DNA from: Candidatus Uhrbacteria bacterium
GTDB taxonomy: Bacteria > Patescibacteriota > Patescibacteriia > 2-12-FULL-60-25
Length of the DNA stretch: 64,000 nt
Assembly (NCBI GenBank): GCA_018499965.2
Contig: JAHBAS020000007.1
Coordinates: 1-64,000 of the forward strand
Direction: 5' to 3'
The notes under the pieces are model-generated. The model did not search any database, was not told the origin of the DNA, and saw only the letters and a program-made list of their open reading frames with translations. Shown piece by piece: positions 54,907 to 64,000 of the stretch. How positions within the stretch are numbered: the stretch's first letter is position 1; every line of letters starts with the position of its first letter. The position numbers and the translations under genes were made by a program.

Positions 54907-56844
54907 ATGTTAGAAACATCATTGCAGTGTTTTCAGAAGGGAAAGATGATCTGTCGGAATTTTCCTGATCCGATCATTATTGTTGACGTGCATGGTATCG
55001 TGAAAGACGGTTGCGGCGGATCTGGTGGAACATTCCACGCGGAGCCGACGCAATTCATCGGGCAGAAGCTTGCGGACACGTCTTTTTTTACCAATTCATC
55101 CCGAAAAGCGATCACGTCAATCATCAAAGAAGTTTTTCAAAAGGATAAAACCGTGAGTTCGGATGTAGTGGTCCATTCAAAGGAAGGGGATGGCGTCGTG
55201 CAGGTGATCGCAAGTTTGATCGATGGAGATAAGGATACGGCGGCGCTCGTGTTCCATGACGTCACGTGCGTACGTTCCGTTGAACAGCGTTTGTTGGATA
55301 GCGAAAAGCGATATGAGGAGCTTTTCGAGAACATGCGCAGCGGCGTGGCCGTGTACCAGGCGATCGATGACGGGAATGATTTTATCATCACGGATTTCAA
55401 TAAGGCTGCGGAGCGATCGGATAAGGTAAAGCGCGAAGACGTGATCAATCATCGCGTTACGGAGATGTTCCCGGGCGTGCGAGAGATGGGGTTCTTGGAT
55501 CTTCTTCGTCGCGTATGGAAGACGGGTGTTCCGGAATACTTCCCGCCGACGATGTACGAAGACCGTCGCATCGGAAGGGTGTGGTGGGAAGATTACGTGT
55601 ATAGGTTGCCGACCGGAGAGATCGTCGCTGCCTTTGCGAATATCACGGATCGCATGAAGGCGCTTGAAGATATGCAGCAGGCTGCGAAGGTCGCCACGGG
55701 TGAGCGCGATAAAATCAACGCCATCGTTGAGAGCATTGCGGATGCGGTATTCGTGGTGGATGCACAGGATCGCATCACGCTTTTTAATCCGGCCGCTTCT
55801 TCGCTTTCCGGTTTTACGCCTGAGGATTCCATCGGAAAGCCGTACTACTCGCTTTTGAAGTTTATCGATGAGCGTACGGAGACGAAGGCGGACCAGTTCG
55901 TGAACGAAGCTCGAAAGAACGGGAATGCCCGGCCATCGGGTCATCATATCCTTCTCGTGAACCGGGAGGGCGAGCGTATTCCGGTTGCGCCGAACGCGCA
56001 GGCGATTTCATCCGGAGACGGATCCGGTCCTGGTCACGTCGTCGTAGTGTTCCGTGATGTCACGGCTGAACGCGATCTCTATCGCCAGAAGTCCGATTTT
56101 GCCTCGCTCGTTTCCCAGCAACTCATGGAACCGCTTGAAGGCTCGAAGTGGTTTTTGGACCTCATGCTTCGTGGAAAAGCCGGGGATCTCCCAAGCGAAC
56201 CGCGCGGATACATCGAGCAGCTGGCAGCGAGCAATAAGCGCATGATCTTGCTCGTGCAAGACTTGCTCTTCGTTTCCCGTCTGGATGCCGGAGAGCAGAT
56301 CGAGATCAAGCGTACGCCTACGGATGTGATCAAGACGATTGATGCGGCCATCGAAGACAATGCCGATTATATCCGGGAGATGAAAGTCGAGGTCGTGAAG
56401 GCTGAAGATGTTCCAAGTTCGCTCGTCATGAATGTGGACGGTGAAAAGCTCGAAGAAGTGTTGTACAACTTAATCAGTAATGCCGTGAAGTACTCAAAAC
56501 AACGCGGGATGATTGAAATCGGCGTTGAAAAAGATGCGCAGAAAGTAACGATCTCGGTGCAAGATCATGGCGTGGGTATTCCGGAGCGTCAGAAGTCGCG
56601 TATTTTCGAAAAGTTCTTCCGTGCGGATAACGTGGTTCAAAAAGTCACGGACGGTACGGGATTGGGCGTCTATCTCTCCAAACGCATTACTGAAGCGCAT
56701 GGAGGATCGATTTGGTTCGATTCCCAGGAAGGCCTTGGAACTACGTTCTACGTTTCTGTTCCGCTGAAAGACGATGAAAAGCGTAATCGCAAAACCACGC
56801 GTCGATCGGAATTGCATGCGAATGGAACAAAAGAAGGGGAGTAA
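54907..56844 (+). CDS. Multi-PAS sensor histidine-kinase-like protein without the acceptor histidine
   Basis: 645 residues, soluble. Three PAS domains (about 15-118, 130-250 and 264-388, the second with PGVREMGFLDLL) precede a dimerisation helix and a HATPase_c domain with N box (NLISNAVKYS), G1 (DHGVGIP), F box and G2 (GTGLGVYLSK). The dimerisation helix reads SLVSQQLMEPLEG: the usual H of the SHELRTPL box is Q404 (codon CAG at 56116), so it cannot autophosphorylate there. Perhaps a degenerate kinase acting on another protein, or a signalling ATPase. Strong Shine-Dalgarno TTGGAGG before the ATG. Confidence 0.9.
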   Translation: MLETSLQCFQKGKMICRNFPDPIIIVDVHGIVKDGCGGSGGTFHAEPTQFIGQKLADTSFFTNSSRKAITSIIKEVFQKDKTVSSDVVVHSKEGDGVVQVIASLIDGDKDTAALVFHDVTCVRSVEQRLLDSEKRYEELFENMRSGVAVYQAIDDGNDFIITDFNKAAERSDKVKREDVINHRVTEMFPGVREMGFLDLLRRVWKTGVPEYFPPTMYEDRRIGRVWWEDYVYRLPTGEIVAAFANITDRMKALEDMQQAAKVATGERDKINAIVESIADAVFVVDAQDRITLFNPAASSLSGFTPEDSIGKPYYSLLKFIDERTETKADQFVNEARKNGNARPSGHHILLVNREGERIPVAPNAQAISSGDGSGPGHVVVVFRDVTAERDLYRQKSDFASLVSQQLMEPLEGSKWFLDLMLRGKAGDLPSEPRGYIEQLAASNKRMILLVQDLLFVSRLDAGEQIEIKRTPTDVIKTIDAAIEDNADYIREMKVEVVKAEDVPSSLVMNVDGEKLEEVLYNLISNAVKYSKQRGMIEIGVEKDAQKVTISVQDHGVGIPERQKSRIFEKFFRADNVVQKVTDGTGLGVYLSKRITEAHGGSIWFDSQEGLGTTFYVSVPLKDDEKRNRKTTRRSELHANGTKEGE

Positions 56845-56888
56845 GGTGTTTCTTGATTTCAACCACTCAACACGCGTATCATAGGGCT

Positions 56889-57074
56889 ATGAAAAAACGA
56901 ATGATCGTCATTGCGGCAACGGGCTTGCTCCTCATCGGAGCCGGTTGTGCTTCGCAAAAAACGGAGATGAAGATCTCTGCGCAAAAACAATCGTTCGTCG
57001 AACGCCGCACCGGCCAGCCGCCAACGCCTCCAGAAAATATCCCCGCGCCAACGCCTGTGAAGATTGTAGAATAA
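56889..57074 (+). CDS. Very small lipoprotein (61 aa)
   Basis: Lipobox LIGAGC puts the lipidated cysteine at residue 20; the mature part is only about 40 residues, Lys/Pro/Gln-rich. TATCAT ends 6 bases before the ATG (leaderless). Function unknown; small lipoproteins of this size are often assembly or envelope factors. Confidence 0.65.
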   Translation: MKKRMIVIAATGLLLIGAGCASQKTEMKISAQKQSFVERRTGQPPTPPENIPAPTPVKIVE

Positions 57075-57099
57075 ATCGTAGGCCATTTAAAAGTTGTAT

Positions 57100-57132
57100 C
57101 AAAAACCTCCAGGATTCCTGGAGGTTTTTTTG
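57100..57132. terminator. Bidirectional terminator between the small lipoprotein gene and tRNA-Leu
   Basis: AAAAACCTCCAGGA pairs with TCCTGGAGGTTTTTTT; serves both convergent genes. Confidence 0.88.
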
Positions 57133-57153
57133 TATGTCTCGCGTTCAACGCGA

Positions 57154-57238
57154 TGGTGGGCGGGGAGAGACTCGAACTCTCATGGGTTGCCCCGTCGGCT
57201 TCTAAGGCCGGTGCGTCTACCAATTTCGCCACCCGCCC
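57154..57238 (-). tRNA. tRNA-Leu (anticodon TAG)
   Basis: Minus strand GGGCGGG pairs with CCCGCCC; anticodon loop CTTAGAA gives UAG; a long variable arm (GACGGGGCAACCCATG region) and T arm GAGAG-TTCGAGT-CTCTC. Discriminator A and encoded CCA at 57156-57154. The long variable arm marks leucine/serine tRNAs. Confidence 0.93.
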
Positions 57239-57317
57239 GGGTGACTCGTTTTCGAGCTCGGCTTAGCATACGATGAACCGCGATCCCGGGCAAGTATCGG
57301 ATGCGGCCTTGAAGAAG

Positions 57318-57347
57318 AACGGCCCGATATCCATCGGGCCGTTTTCT
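57318..57347 (-). terminator. Terminator of the PP2C gene
   Basis: AACGGCCCGAT pairs with ATCGGGCCGTT around ATC; the minus-strand tail is CTTCTTC, weak in T, so efficiency is uncertain. Confidence 0.6.
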
Positions 57348-58733
57348 TTACTTCTTTTTCGGTAGGGGTTTTGCACGGAGCGTTACCGCGGCTTTGTCAT
57401 CCGGCTTTTTGAGGTTTGAACCCTCGCTTACCTGGATGCGTTCCATGACTTTCGTAATTTCCGTGAGTCGATTCAATCGAGATACCGGATCTTTTTCATT
57501 CATGGCGCCTTTGATAGCGTCAGTATCCAATTCACCTTCATGCTCCAAGAAATCGAGATAGCCGTCCGTAAGCATGACGAGCTCATCGCCCTCTTCCAGT
57601 TCTTCGATCGTAATGCGAGGGCTGACTTTATCAGCACCAAGCGCTTGCGTGTTCATGAGTCTAAGCTGTCTATAGGTTCTAGCTGTTCTTCCAAACGTGA
57701 AATCCTTGTCGGGATTCTCGCGCATTTCCTTAAAGAGTTCTGGCGTGATCACGCCCGCTTCCATAAGACCGTCCAAGGCACTGTCTTCAATGGTCATGCG
57801 TTCGATGCTGCCGTCTGATTTTCTGCGCAATGCTCCACTGTCACCGATATTCGCCGTGATAGAGAATCGACGCCCGTCTTCCGTGGTATGAATCATGGAG
57901 ACGCAAGCGGTTGTCTTTCCATTCGTAGCCTTCACGTCATGGTTGATTGCCTTGAGTGCGCTTGAGAGTGCGATGGCCTTTTTTGCTATCGCGGGATCGA
58001 CATCGATATAGCTAGATGTGATGATCTGTTCTTCTTTTTTCGCGTGCGCGAGTTCGCCGGTTTTGCCATCACGCACGACGAGATGGACCTCTGGGACCAA
58101 GACGAGTTCGAGAACGGATGGATTCAAATCGCGAACGGTTTCAAGCGCGTTTCGCATGCGGGCCAATAGCACTTCCGAAGCTTTTGCGCTCGCGAGCGCG
58201 CCATTGCCTTCGCCGCCAAGTCCATCAAAAACGCCTCCGACAACGCCGAATTCCGGATCTTCAAAAATACGAACGCAGTCTTCATTCGGTTCATCGTCTC
58301 CACGTTTATCTCCCTTATGCATCGTGAATGCCGCTTCAACGCCGTCGATAAGCTCGAACTGACGTGCTTCAATAGCCCGTTCTTTTTGAAGCGCGACGAA
58401 ATTGATTGGCTTGCGCTGTTCCTGTTTCTTTTGTTCCGGACGGCGTGGCGGCGGGGGAACGGAGAATTTTCCGGAACGGTCATCCGCCCCGTATTCGATG
58501 TCCTGAAGGTCGACCTCTTCAATACCTTCTTCATCTTTGGTCACGAAATCATCCTCGGTCACGATTTCATTTCCATGCTCATCAAGTTCCCGAATATCGT
58601 CTTCGGGAATAGCTACGGCGATTTCTTTCGCTTGCGGCTCAGGAGGCGTGATGCGCTTCTGCTCTGGTCGAGGAGGAAGGGCTCGTTTTTTCTCTGGTGC
58701 GGCAGGAGAAGGTTTTGGCATAGCTTCTAACAT
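57348..58733 (-). CDS. PP2C-type protein phosphatase
   Basis: 461 residues from ATG at 58733, exactly 9 bases after a -10 box; an in-frame GTG upstream lies inside the promoter. A Pro/Glu-rich, probably disordered N-terminus (about 1-125) precedes a PP2C domain with metal-binding motifs DDEPNEDCVRI, GGVFDGLGGEGNG, NIGDSGALR, LTDGYLDFL and PDDKAAVTL. PP2C enzymes remove phosphates from serine/threonine; in bacteria they counter Hanks-type kinases. No such kinase is in this window. Confidence 0.9.
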   Translation of the reverse strand: MLEAMPKPSPAAPEKKRALPPRPEQKRITPPEPQAKEIAVAIPEDDIRELDEHGNEIVTEDDFVTKDEEGIEEVDLQDIEYGADDRSGKFSVPPPPRRPEQKKQEQRKPINFVALQKERAIEARQFELIDGVEAAFTMHKGDKRGDDEPNEDCVRIFEDPEFGVVGGVFDGLGGEGNGALASAKASEVLLARMRNALETVRDLNPSVLELVLVPEVHLVVRDGKTGELAHAKKEEQIITSSYIDVDPAIAKKAIALSSALKAINHDVKATNGKTTACVSMIHTTEDGRRFSITANIGDSGALRRKSDGSIERMTIEDSALDGLMEAGVITPELFKEMRENPDKDFTFGRTARTYRQLRLMNTQALGADKVSPRITIEELEEGDELVMLTDGYLDFLEHEGELDTDAIKGAMNEKDPVSRLNRLTEITKVMERIQVSEGSNLKKPDDKAAVTLRAKPLPKKK

Positions 58734-58742
58734 ATGGAAGGT

Positions 58743-58771
58743 ATCATACACGAAAATAGGCTTTTTGTCAA
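58743..58771 (-). promoter_or_regulatory. Consensus promoter of the PP2C gene
   Basis: Minus strand TTGACA (58771-58766), 17 bases, TATGAT (58748-58743), then 9 bases to the ATG; the clearest leaderless case in the window. Confidence 0.75.
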
Positions 58772-58902
58772 GTTAGATGGACACGTTTTTCTCTTTAAAA
58801 ATAGCCTTTTCTAAAGAGATTTTTGATAGATGCCTTGTAGGCTTGACTTTTCTGTGGAAAAGGGCTACCGTATGCGGTTCGTATAAAGAAAGGAGGTTTG
58901 CG

Positions 58903-59736
58903 ATGAAAATCTTTGTCACGAGCGATTTGCACGTTGGACAGTCCAAAGAAAATGACGCCGCGGTCCGCTCAATCGCGAACCACGTGCAGCGTTCTGCCTC
59001 GCAGAGCGATGTTCTTCTGCTTGGAGGGGATTATGGCAATACGGATGAACAAACCCGAGAATGCCTTCGTCTCTTTCGACGATTTCCGGGCACTGTTCTT
59101 ACCGTTCCGGGGAACCATGATATCTGGGTCGATGATAATGACCTTTCTTCGAATCGTTTAGTACGTTTCCGCATGATGGCTGAGGGTTTTGGAATGCATT
59201 CCTTGCATCATCGCCCCGTGCTCATCGGAGACGTGGCTTTTGTCGGATCTCTTGGTTGGTACGATTATTCTTTCCGAGATCCGATCGGAATTGATGATGC
59301 CTGTTATGAGGCGAAATGTTGGAATGGGTATGCATGGCATGATGGCGAGTGCGCGAAATGGTTGAGCGATGATCGTGCGATGACGAGAATCTTCGCTTCG
59401 GTTTTGAATGATCAACTTCGTGCGGTTACGGCAGCTCGGCCTTCTTCGATCATCGGACTGATCCACCACGTCCCTATAAAGGATTTGTTGGCTTGGCCGC
59501 GATGCTTCGTGCCGAAGGATTGGCGTTTCTTAAACGCTTTCCTCGGTGCGGAACGATTCGGAGAATTGTTCATGCAATACGGTGTCCAGCAGGTATTCTG
59601 CGGACATATCCATTCCTCAAAGCGGGTACGCAAAGGAAAAACGGTCTTTCAGAGCATTGGGAGCGAGAATAATCGAAAGCAGGTTCTGGTTTCCGAGAAC
59701 GGGAAAACGCGTCATCTTTGGATCACTTCGTCGTAA
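58903..59736 (+). CDS. Calcineurin-like metallophosphoesterase
   Basis: 277 residues with AAAGGAGG before the ATG. Metallophosphoesterase motifs: FVTSDLHVGQ (motif 1), LLLGGDYGN (2), VPGNHDIW (3), LIGLIHHVPI (4) and FCGHIHSSKR (5). The set is complete, so the enzyme should hydrolyse phosphodiesters or phosphomonoesters; the partner or substrate is not indicated by the neighbourhood. Confidence 0.9.
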   Translation: MKIFVTSDLHVGQSKENDAAVRSIANHVQRSASQSDVLLLGGDYGNTDEQTRECLRLFRRFPGTVLTVPGNHDIWVDDNDLSSNRLVRFRMMAEGFGMHSLHHRPVLIGDVAFVGSLGWYDYSFRDPIGIDDACYEAKCWNGYAWHDGECAKWLSDDRAMTRIFASVLNDQLRAVTAARPSSIIGLIHHVPIKDLLAWPRCFVPKDWRFLNAFLGAERFGELFMQYGVQQVFCGHIHSSKRVRKGKTVFQSIGSENNRKQVLVSENGKTRHLWITSS

Positions 59737-59763
59737 AAAGCGCTTCATCTCTGGAGCGCTTTT
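59735..59763 (+). terminator. Terminator of the phosphoesterase gene
   Basis: AAAAAGCGCT pairs with AGCGCTTTT; stop codon overlaps the stem. Confidence 0.75.
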
Positions 59764-59797
59764 CGACTTTTTGTGGGCATGAGACAATCCATCCATT

Positions 59798-60076
59798 ATG
59801 GAACGATCATATTTTCAAGGCGCGATTCTCCGTCAGGTCCGGGAATTGTTAACGGATGGGAACATTCCCCTTCCTCATCTTCAGGCGATTTCCCAAGAGG
59901 CATTGGACGTGTCGGGGAATGATCATATTTCAAACGAAGAAATCGTCGCTTTTTTGGAACGCTATCCTGAAGTGAGCAGCCAACTGTTAGTCACGCTGGA
60001 AGCGGAGGATCGTGATGCGCGAAGCGCGGCCATGGAGCAGATCCGAAAGCTTCTTGATCAGCAAAAAACGTCCTAA
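59798..60076 (+). CDS. Small helical protein (92 aa), operon partner of a Fic-fold protein
   Basis: Three or four helices (LRQVRELLTD, PHLQAISQEALDVSG, EEIVAFLERYPEV, SQLLVTLEAED...EQIRKLLDQQ) suggest an EF-hand-like or all-alpha adaptor without metal loops. It ends 4 bases before the Fic-fold gene, so the pair is cotranscribed; it may be a partner or antitoxin-like protein, which is inference. Confidence 0.6.
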   Translation: MERSYFQGAILRQVRELLTDGNIPLPHLQAISQEALDVSGNDHISNEEIVAFLERYPEVSSQLLVTLEAEDRDARSAAMEQIRKLLDQQKTS

Positions 60077-60080
60077 TGCT

Positions 60081-61433
60081 ATGCACGTAGAAATCGAATT
60101 TCCAGACGAGCCGAAGAAAGAACGCCGATCTCCTGCGAAGGAACGTGGCGGTTCTTCCGTTGAACAACAGGAAGGCGAAGCGGCGGAAAAACAGGCGTTG
60201 TTGCGCTTGATCTCCAAAGACGGCATGGAGGCCAAACAGGCGCTCCGCATCATGGCACGTTACGGCAAGCCTCCGCGTGAAGAAATTCAGGCATCGTTGG
60301 GGGAGCAGCTCGAACTGTTTGGGTTGCATGAAGGAGATCTTTCTCCTATTGAACGAAAACAATGTCTCGCGATTATCGATTCGTTGACCGAAACGGATGA
60401 TCTTGAAAATCCCGAACAAGTCCATGAACAGTTGGAATCTTTTTTGGCGGAAAGTTTTGTGGAGAAGGCGTTCGAAAAAATCGATCGATTCAACTTGTTT
60501 TACGAACAAAAAGCAGAGCCGGAGCAATTACGATCCGCGCTTCGGGAGGTGATGGGCACGGTAGGCGCGATGGCGAAAATCAGCTCTCCTTCGGATCCGA
60601 ATACGGCAAAGCTTTGGAAGGATCTTTCGGAGCGATACATCGGGGTGATCCTGCGGAAAAAGGGAGCGGATATCGAACACAAAAAAGTGTTTGAAGAAGT
60701 CTTCGATGAGTTTCAGGATGTGATTGAAGGGGACTTGTACGATAAGTTCGCCATGGACGTCTATTTAAAAGGCGATCATCACAAATACGATGCGGAGGGT
60801 TTATCAATGGCTTTATACGGCAGAACGAAAGAAGAAGTGAAAGAGAAGAAATTGGAAAATCGTAAAACCGTCGCGCAGTATCTATTGGAACATAAAGATG
60901 ACGAGCCTTCGATTGAGTTGCTTCAAGAACTCCATCGAATCTACAACGACGGCATTGTGCCGAAGAAGTATGCGAATTTCCGGCGCGAGGGCCATGAGGT
61001 TTCTTTTGGCGGCAAGCGCGTTGGTGTATTAGGCGAAGATGTCCGAGCAGAATTGGAGCGGCTCATTGATCGCACAAAAGAGATGCTTGATCGTAAGTCC
61101 ATTGGCGTTCGTTACGGTATGGAGGCGGCGAAGCTTCACAACGAAATGTTGCACATCCACCCGTTTTCCGATCGCAATGGAAGTACGTCGATGCTTTTCT
61201 TGGAGTTTTTGATGGCGAAACGAGGATACGTTCCTCAGGAAAAGAAGACGGCTCATTACTATGATTATGTTCGAAAGGTTGTAAAAAACAATCCGTTGGC
61301 CGTTGCGGTTGTCGGCGCCGGCCAATATGAGATGGTTCGATCTTTCGGATATTTCAAGGGTGAAACCACGAAGGGTAAAGAGGATCAATATCAGGCTCTT
61401 TTGGAACGGGAATACGGCACTGAAGCAAAATAG
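60081..61433 (+). CDS. Fic-fold protein with an altered active-site motif
   Basis: 450 residues. A long charged, probably disordered N-terminus (1-60), helical middle, and a Fic domain near the C-terminus. The catalytic loop reads HPFSDRNGSTS: the His and the phosphate-binding region are present but the last two arginines of HxFx(D/E)GNGRxxR are Ser and Met, so ordinary AMPylation is doubtful. A TDDLEN sequence (about 105-110) has the shape of an inhibitory [S/T]xxxE[G/N] motif. Coupled to the small gene upstream. Confidence 0.7.
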   Translation: MHVEIEFPDEPKKERRSPAKERGGSSVEQQEGEAAEKQALLRLISKDGMEAKQALRIMARYGKPPREEIQASLGEQLELFGLHEGDLSPIERKQCLAIIDSLTETDDLENPEQVHEQLESFLAESFVEKAFEKIDRFNLFYEQKAEPEQLRSALREVMGTVGAMAKISSPSDPNTAKLWKDLSERYIGVILRKKGADIEHKKVFEEVFDEFQDVIEGDLYDKFAMDVYLKGDHHKYDAEGLSMALYGRTKEEVKEKKLENRKTVAQYLLEHKDDEPSIELLQELHRIYNDGIVPKKYANFRREGHEVSFGGKRVGVLGEDVRAELERLIDRTKEMLDRKSIGVRYGMEAAKLHNEMLHIHPFSDRNGSTSMLFLEFLMAKRGYVPQEKKTAHYYDYVRKVVKNNPLAVAVVGAGQYEMVRSFGYFKGETTKGKEDQYQALLEREYGTEAK

Positions 61434-61454
61434 TCGTCTACCATAGAGTGTTTT

Positions 61455-61483
61455 AAAAAGATGCCCAGATGGCATCTTTTTTT
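61455..61483 (+). terminator. Terminator of the Fic-fold gene
   Basis: AAAAGATGCC pairs with GGCATCTTTTTTT around CAGAT. Confidence 0.85.
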
Positions 61484-61508
61484 CGTCTTCCTTCCCCCGC
61501 CTTATCTC

Positions 61509-61979
61509 TTACTTATGATACTCACTCCCGGCTTCGATCATCCTTGCCCGGTAAATCTGTTCAATGAGCATGAGCCTGGCGATCCCGTGCGGAAAGGTCA
61601 TTGGGCCGAAAGAGAGGGTGAAATCGGCCTTTTGGAGGACTTCTGGATCAATGCCCCAGGATCCGCCGATCAAAAAGACGAGGTGACCCTTTTGAGTCCA
61701 CGTTTGGATATGCGTTGAAAAGGCTTTGGAATCAAGCGTTTTTCCTCGAGAATCCAGGGCGATAATCGTCGCATCTTCCGGAATGCCTTTAAGAAGACTC
61801 TCTCCTTCGACTTTCATGCCTTTTTGTGGGTCCGGTTTTGCGCTCTTTCCATGTCCTTCTGGTAATTCAACGACCTCGATACCGCCAAAACGATCCAATC
61901 GTGTGGTGTACATGTGGATAGCTTCTTTTTGCCAGGATTCCTGAAGTCGACCGATGGCGCGAATAATCGTATTTTTCAT
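61509..61979 (-). CDS. rlmH: 23S rRNA pseudouridine1915 N3-methyltransferase RlmH
   Basis: 156 residues, full length, of the SPOUT-type RlmH fold: LPEGHGKSAKPDPQKG, IIALDSRGKTLDSKAFS, GHLVFLIGGSWGID and the C-terminal MTFPHGIARLMLIEQIYRARMI. Methylates pseudouridine 1915 in helix 69 of 23S rRNA. It is divergent from the 23S gene whose product it modifies; their promoters share the 62.0 kb region. Confidence 0.95.
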   Translation of the reverse strand: MKNTIIRAIGRLQESWQKEAIHMYTTRLDRFGGIEVVELPEGHGKSAKPDPQKGMKVEGESLLKGIPEDATIIALDSRGKTLDSKAFSTHIQTWTQKGHLVFLIGGSWGIDPEVLQKADFTLSFGPMTFPHGIARLMLIEQIYRARMIEAGSEYHK

Positions 61980-62016
61980 AGATTTTTGAGATATTTTAGA
62001 GGTATCATTCCAGGAC

Positions 62017-62045
62017 TTGACAGATCATGCAAGTTTCTCTATTAT
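62017..62045 (+). promoter_or_regulatory. Strong promoter of the 23S gene
   Basis: TTGACA (62017-62022), 17 bases, TATTAT (62040-62045). The sequence between it and the 23S 5' end contains no 16S or tRNA gene. Confidence 0.75.
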
Positions 62046-62475
62046 ACCGGCACTTCATGAGACGCATGTCCCTACCAATCACTTCGGTGAAAGGGACCTC
62101 TGGCTCGCAAACTGCAAATGGGTAAAATCACACCTATAAGCTAAGCGCGATCCGGGGAAATTTCCGGGGCTTAGCTTAACCGCTAAGCTCCTTTTTTAAC
62201 CCCAGTAGAGACAGTCAGCCGGATCTACCTGATTCATTCAGAGATGTCCGATTGCCTGCCTCATGTCCCACCGGTGGTGGGATGAGAGATCCAGGCCGGA
62301 TTTTTGACAACAGAAGATCAGTACGCAATACGTACAGAACATCTAAACCTTATTTGATCGAAAGAGATCGAGTAAGTTACACATAAGCAAACGAAAAAAT
62401 CTTCTTTTAAGCGAGAAGATAGCCAACACGGTTTCGGCCTACGATCATGACGGGAAAACGTCGTGGATCTGGATG
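62046..62475 (+). other. Untranslated leader upstream of 23S rRNA
   Basis: About 430 bases without a gene. It contains a perfect stem CTCATGTCCCACC/GGTGGTGGGATGAG (about 62260-62286), AAGCTAAG/CTTAGCTT with an inner CCGGGG/CCGGGG pair (about 62140-62180), a T-rich stretch after GCTAAGC near 62190, and a second TTGACA at 62306 that could be a P2 promoter. A hairpin CTTC...GAAG lies just before the gene. Confidence 0.55.

Positions 62476-64000
<1,525 letters not shown>

Noticed and set aside
61433-62045. A 16S or tRNA gene upstream of 23S
   Set aside because: The stretch carries the rlmH gene on the minus strand and a promoter; no 16S landmarks or tRNA cloverleaf were found.

Overview
The window is a gene-dense chromosomal segment of a bacterium with a reduced, mostly single-copy gene set and the standard code (TGA is used as a stop, for example at the end of the MazG-like gene at 19880). 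Small genes packed on both strands, many secreted or membrane proteins with no clear family, prepilins fused to LamG domains, minimal ribosomal and housekeeping clusters and many probably leaderless genes all point to the Patescibacteria (candidate phyla radiation), perhaps a Parcubacteria-type lineage. This placement is inferred from gene content; I could not place it by 23S or protein phylogeny.

Layout. 0-15.6 kb is mainly minus-strand housekeeping: trigger factor, a LysM-M23 peptidase, ComM/YifB, signal peptidase II with a DksA-type zinc finger, a gene-free stretch holding a candidate structured RNA (about 6.2-6.7 kb), polynucleotide phosphorylase, an NYN-domain nuclease-like protein and ribosomal protein S15, then two zinc-ribbon proteins and a XerC/D recombinase on the plus strand. 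15.6-31 kb is accessory: tRNA-Arg, a likely tRNA-dependent cyclodipeptide synthase, SPFH and MazG-like proteins, tRNA-His, small unknown proteins, a methyltransferase, an NlpC/P60-like protein, a YwbE homologue, a Doc toxin-antitoxin pair, a protein with five copies of a roughly 57-residue helical repeat, and a TrmB-type regulator. 31-39 kb holds a DUF5715-like secreted protein, a PIF1-like helicase, three tiny membrane proteins, a class A beta-lactamase-fold hydrolase, and an ECF sigma factor followed by a likely membrane anti-sigma protein.

39-50 kb contains an Rrf2/IscR-like regulator with a cysteine desulfurase, a modified IscU/NifU scaffold and a ferredoxin (one Fe-S assembly cluster), a cyclic-nucleotide-binding-fold protein, an RNA methyltransferase, and the rpsF-ssb-rpsR cluster. 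50-62 kb contains an EpmA-type lysyl ligase and its expected substrate EF-P about 3 kb apart, two LamG pseudopilins, a NUDIX hydrolase, a multi-PAS sensor kinase that lacks the phospho-acceptor histidine, tRNA-Leu, a PP2C-type phosphatase, a phosphoesterase, a Fic-fold protein and RlmH. The window ends inside a 23S rRNA gene that has its own consensus promoter and no 16S gene directly upstream.

Expression. Good -35/-10 promoters (TTGACA-like, 17-base spacer, TANNNT) can be read by eye before many genes. For more than a dozen genes the -10 box ends only 6-9 bases before the ATG, so those mRNAs should be leaderless; other genes have strong Shine-Dalgarno sites. Most transcription units end in clear intrinsic terminators, several of them bidirectional between convergent genes. 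Two families of short imperfect palindromes are scattered between genes. The most striking single gene is the cyclodipeptide synthase at 15727-16395.
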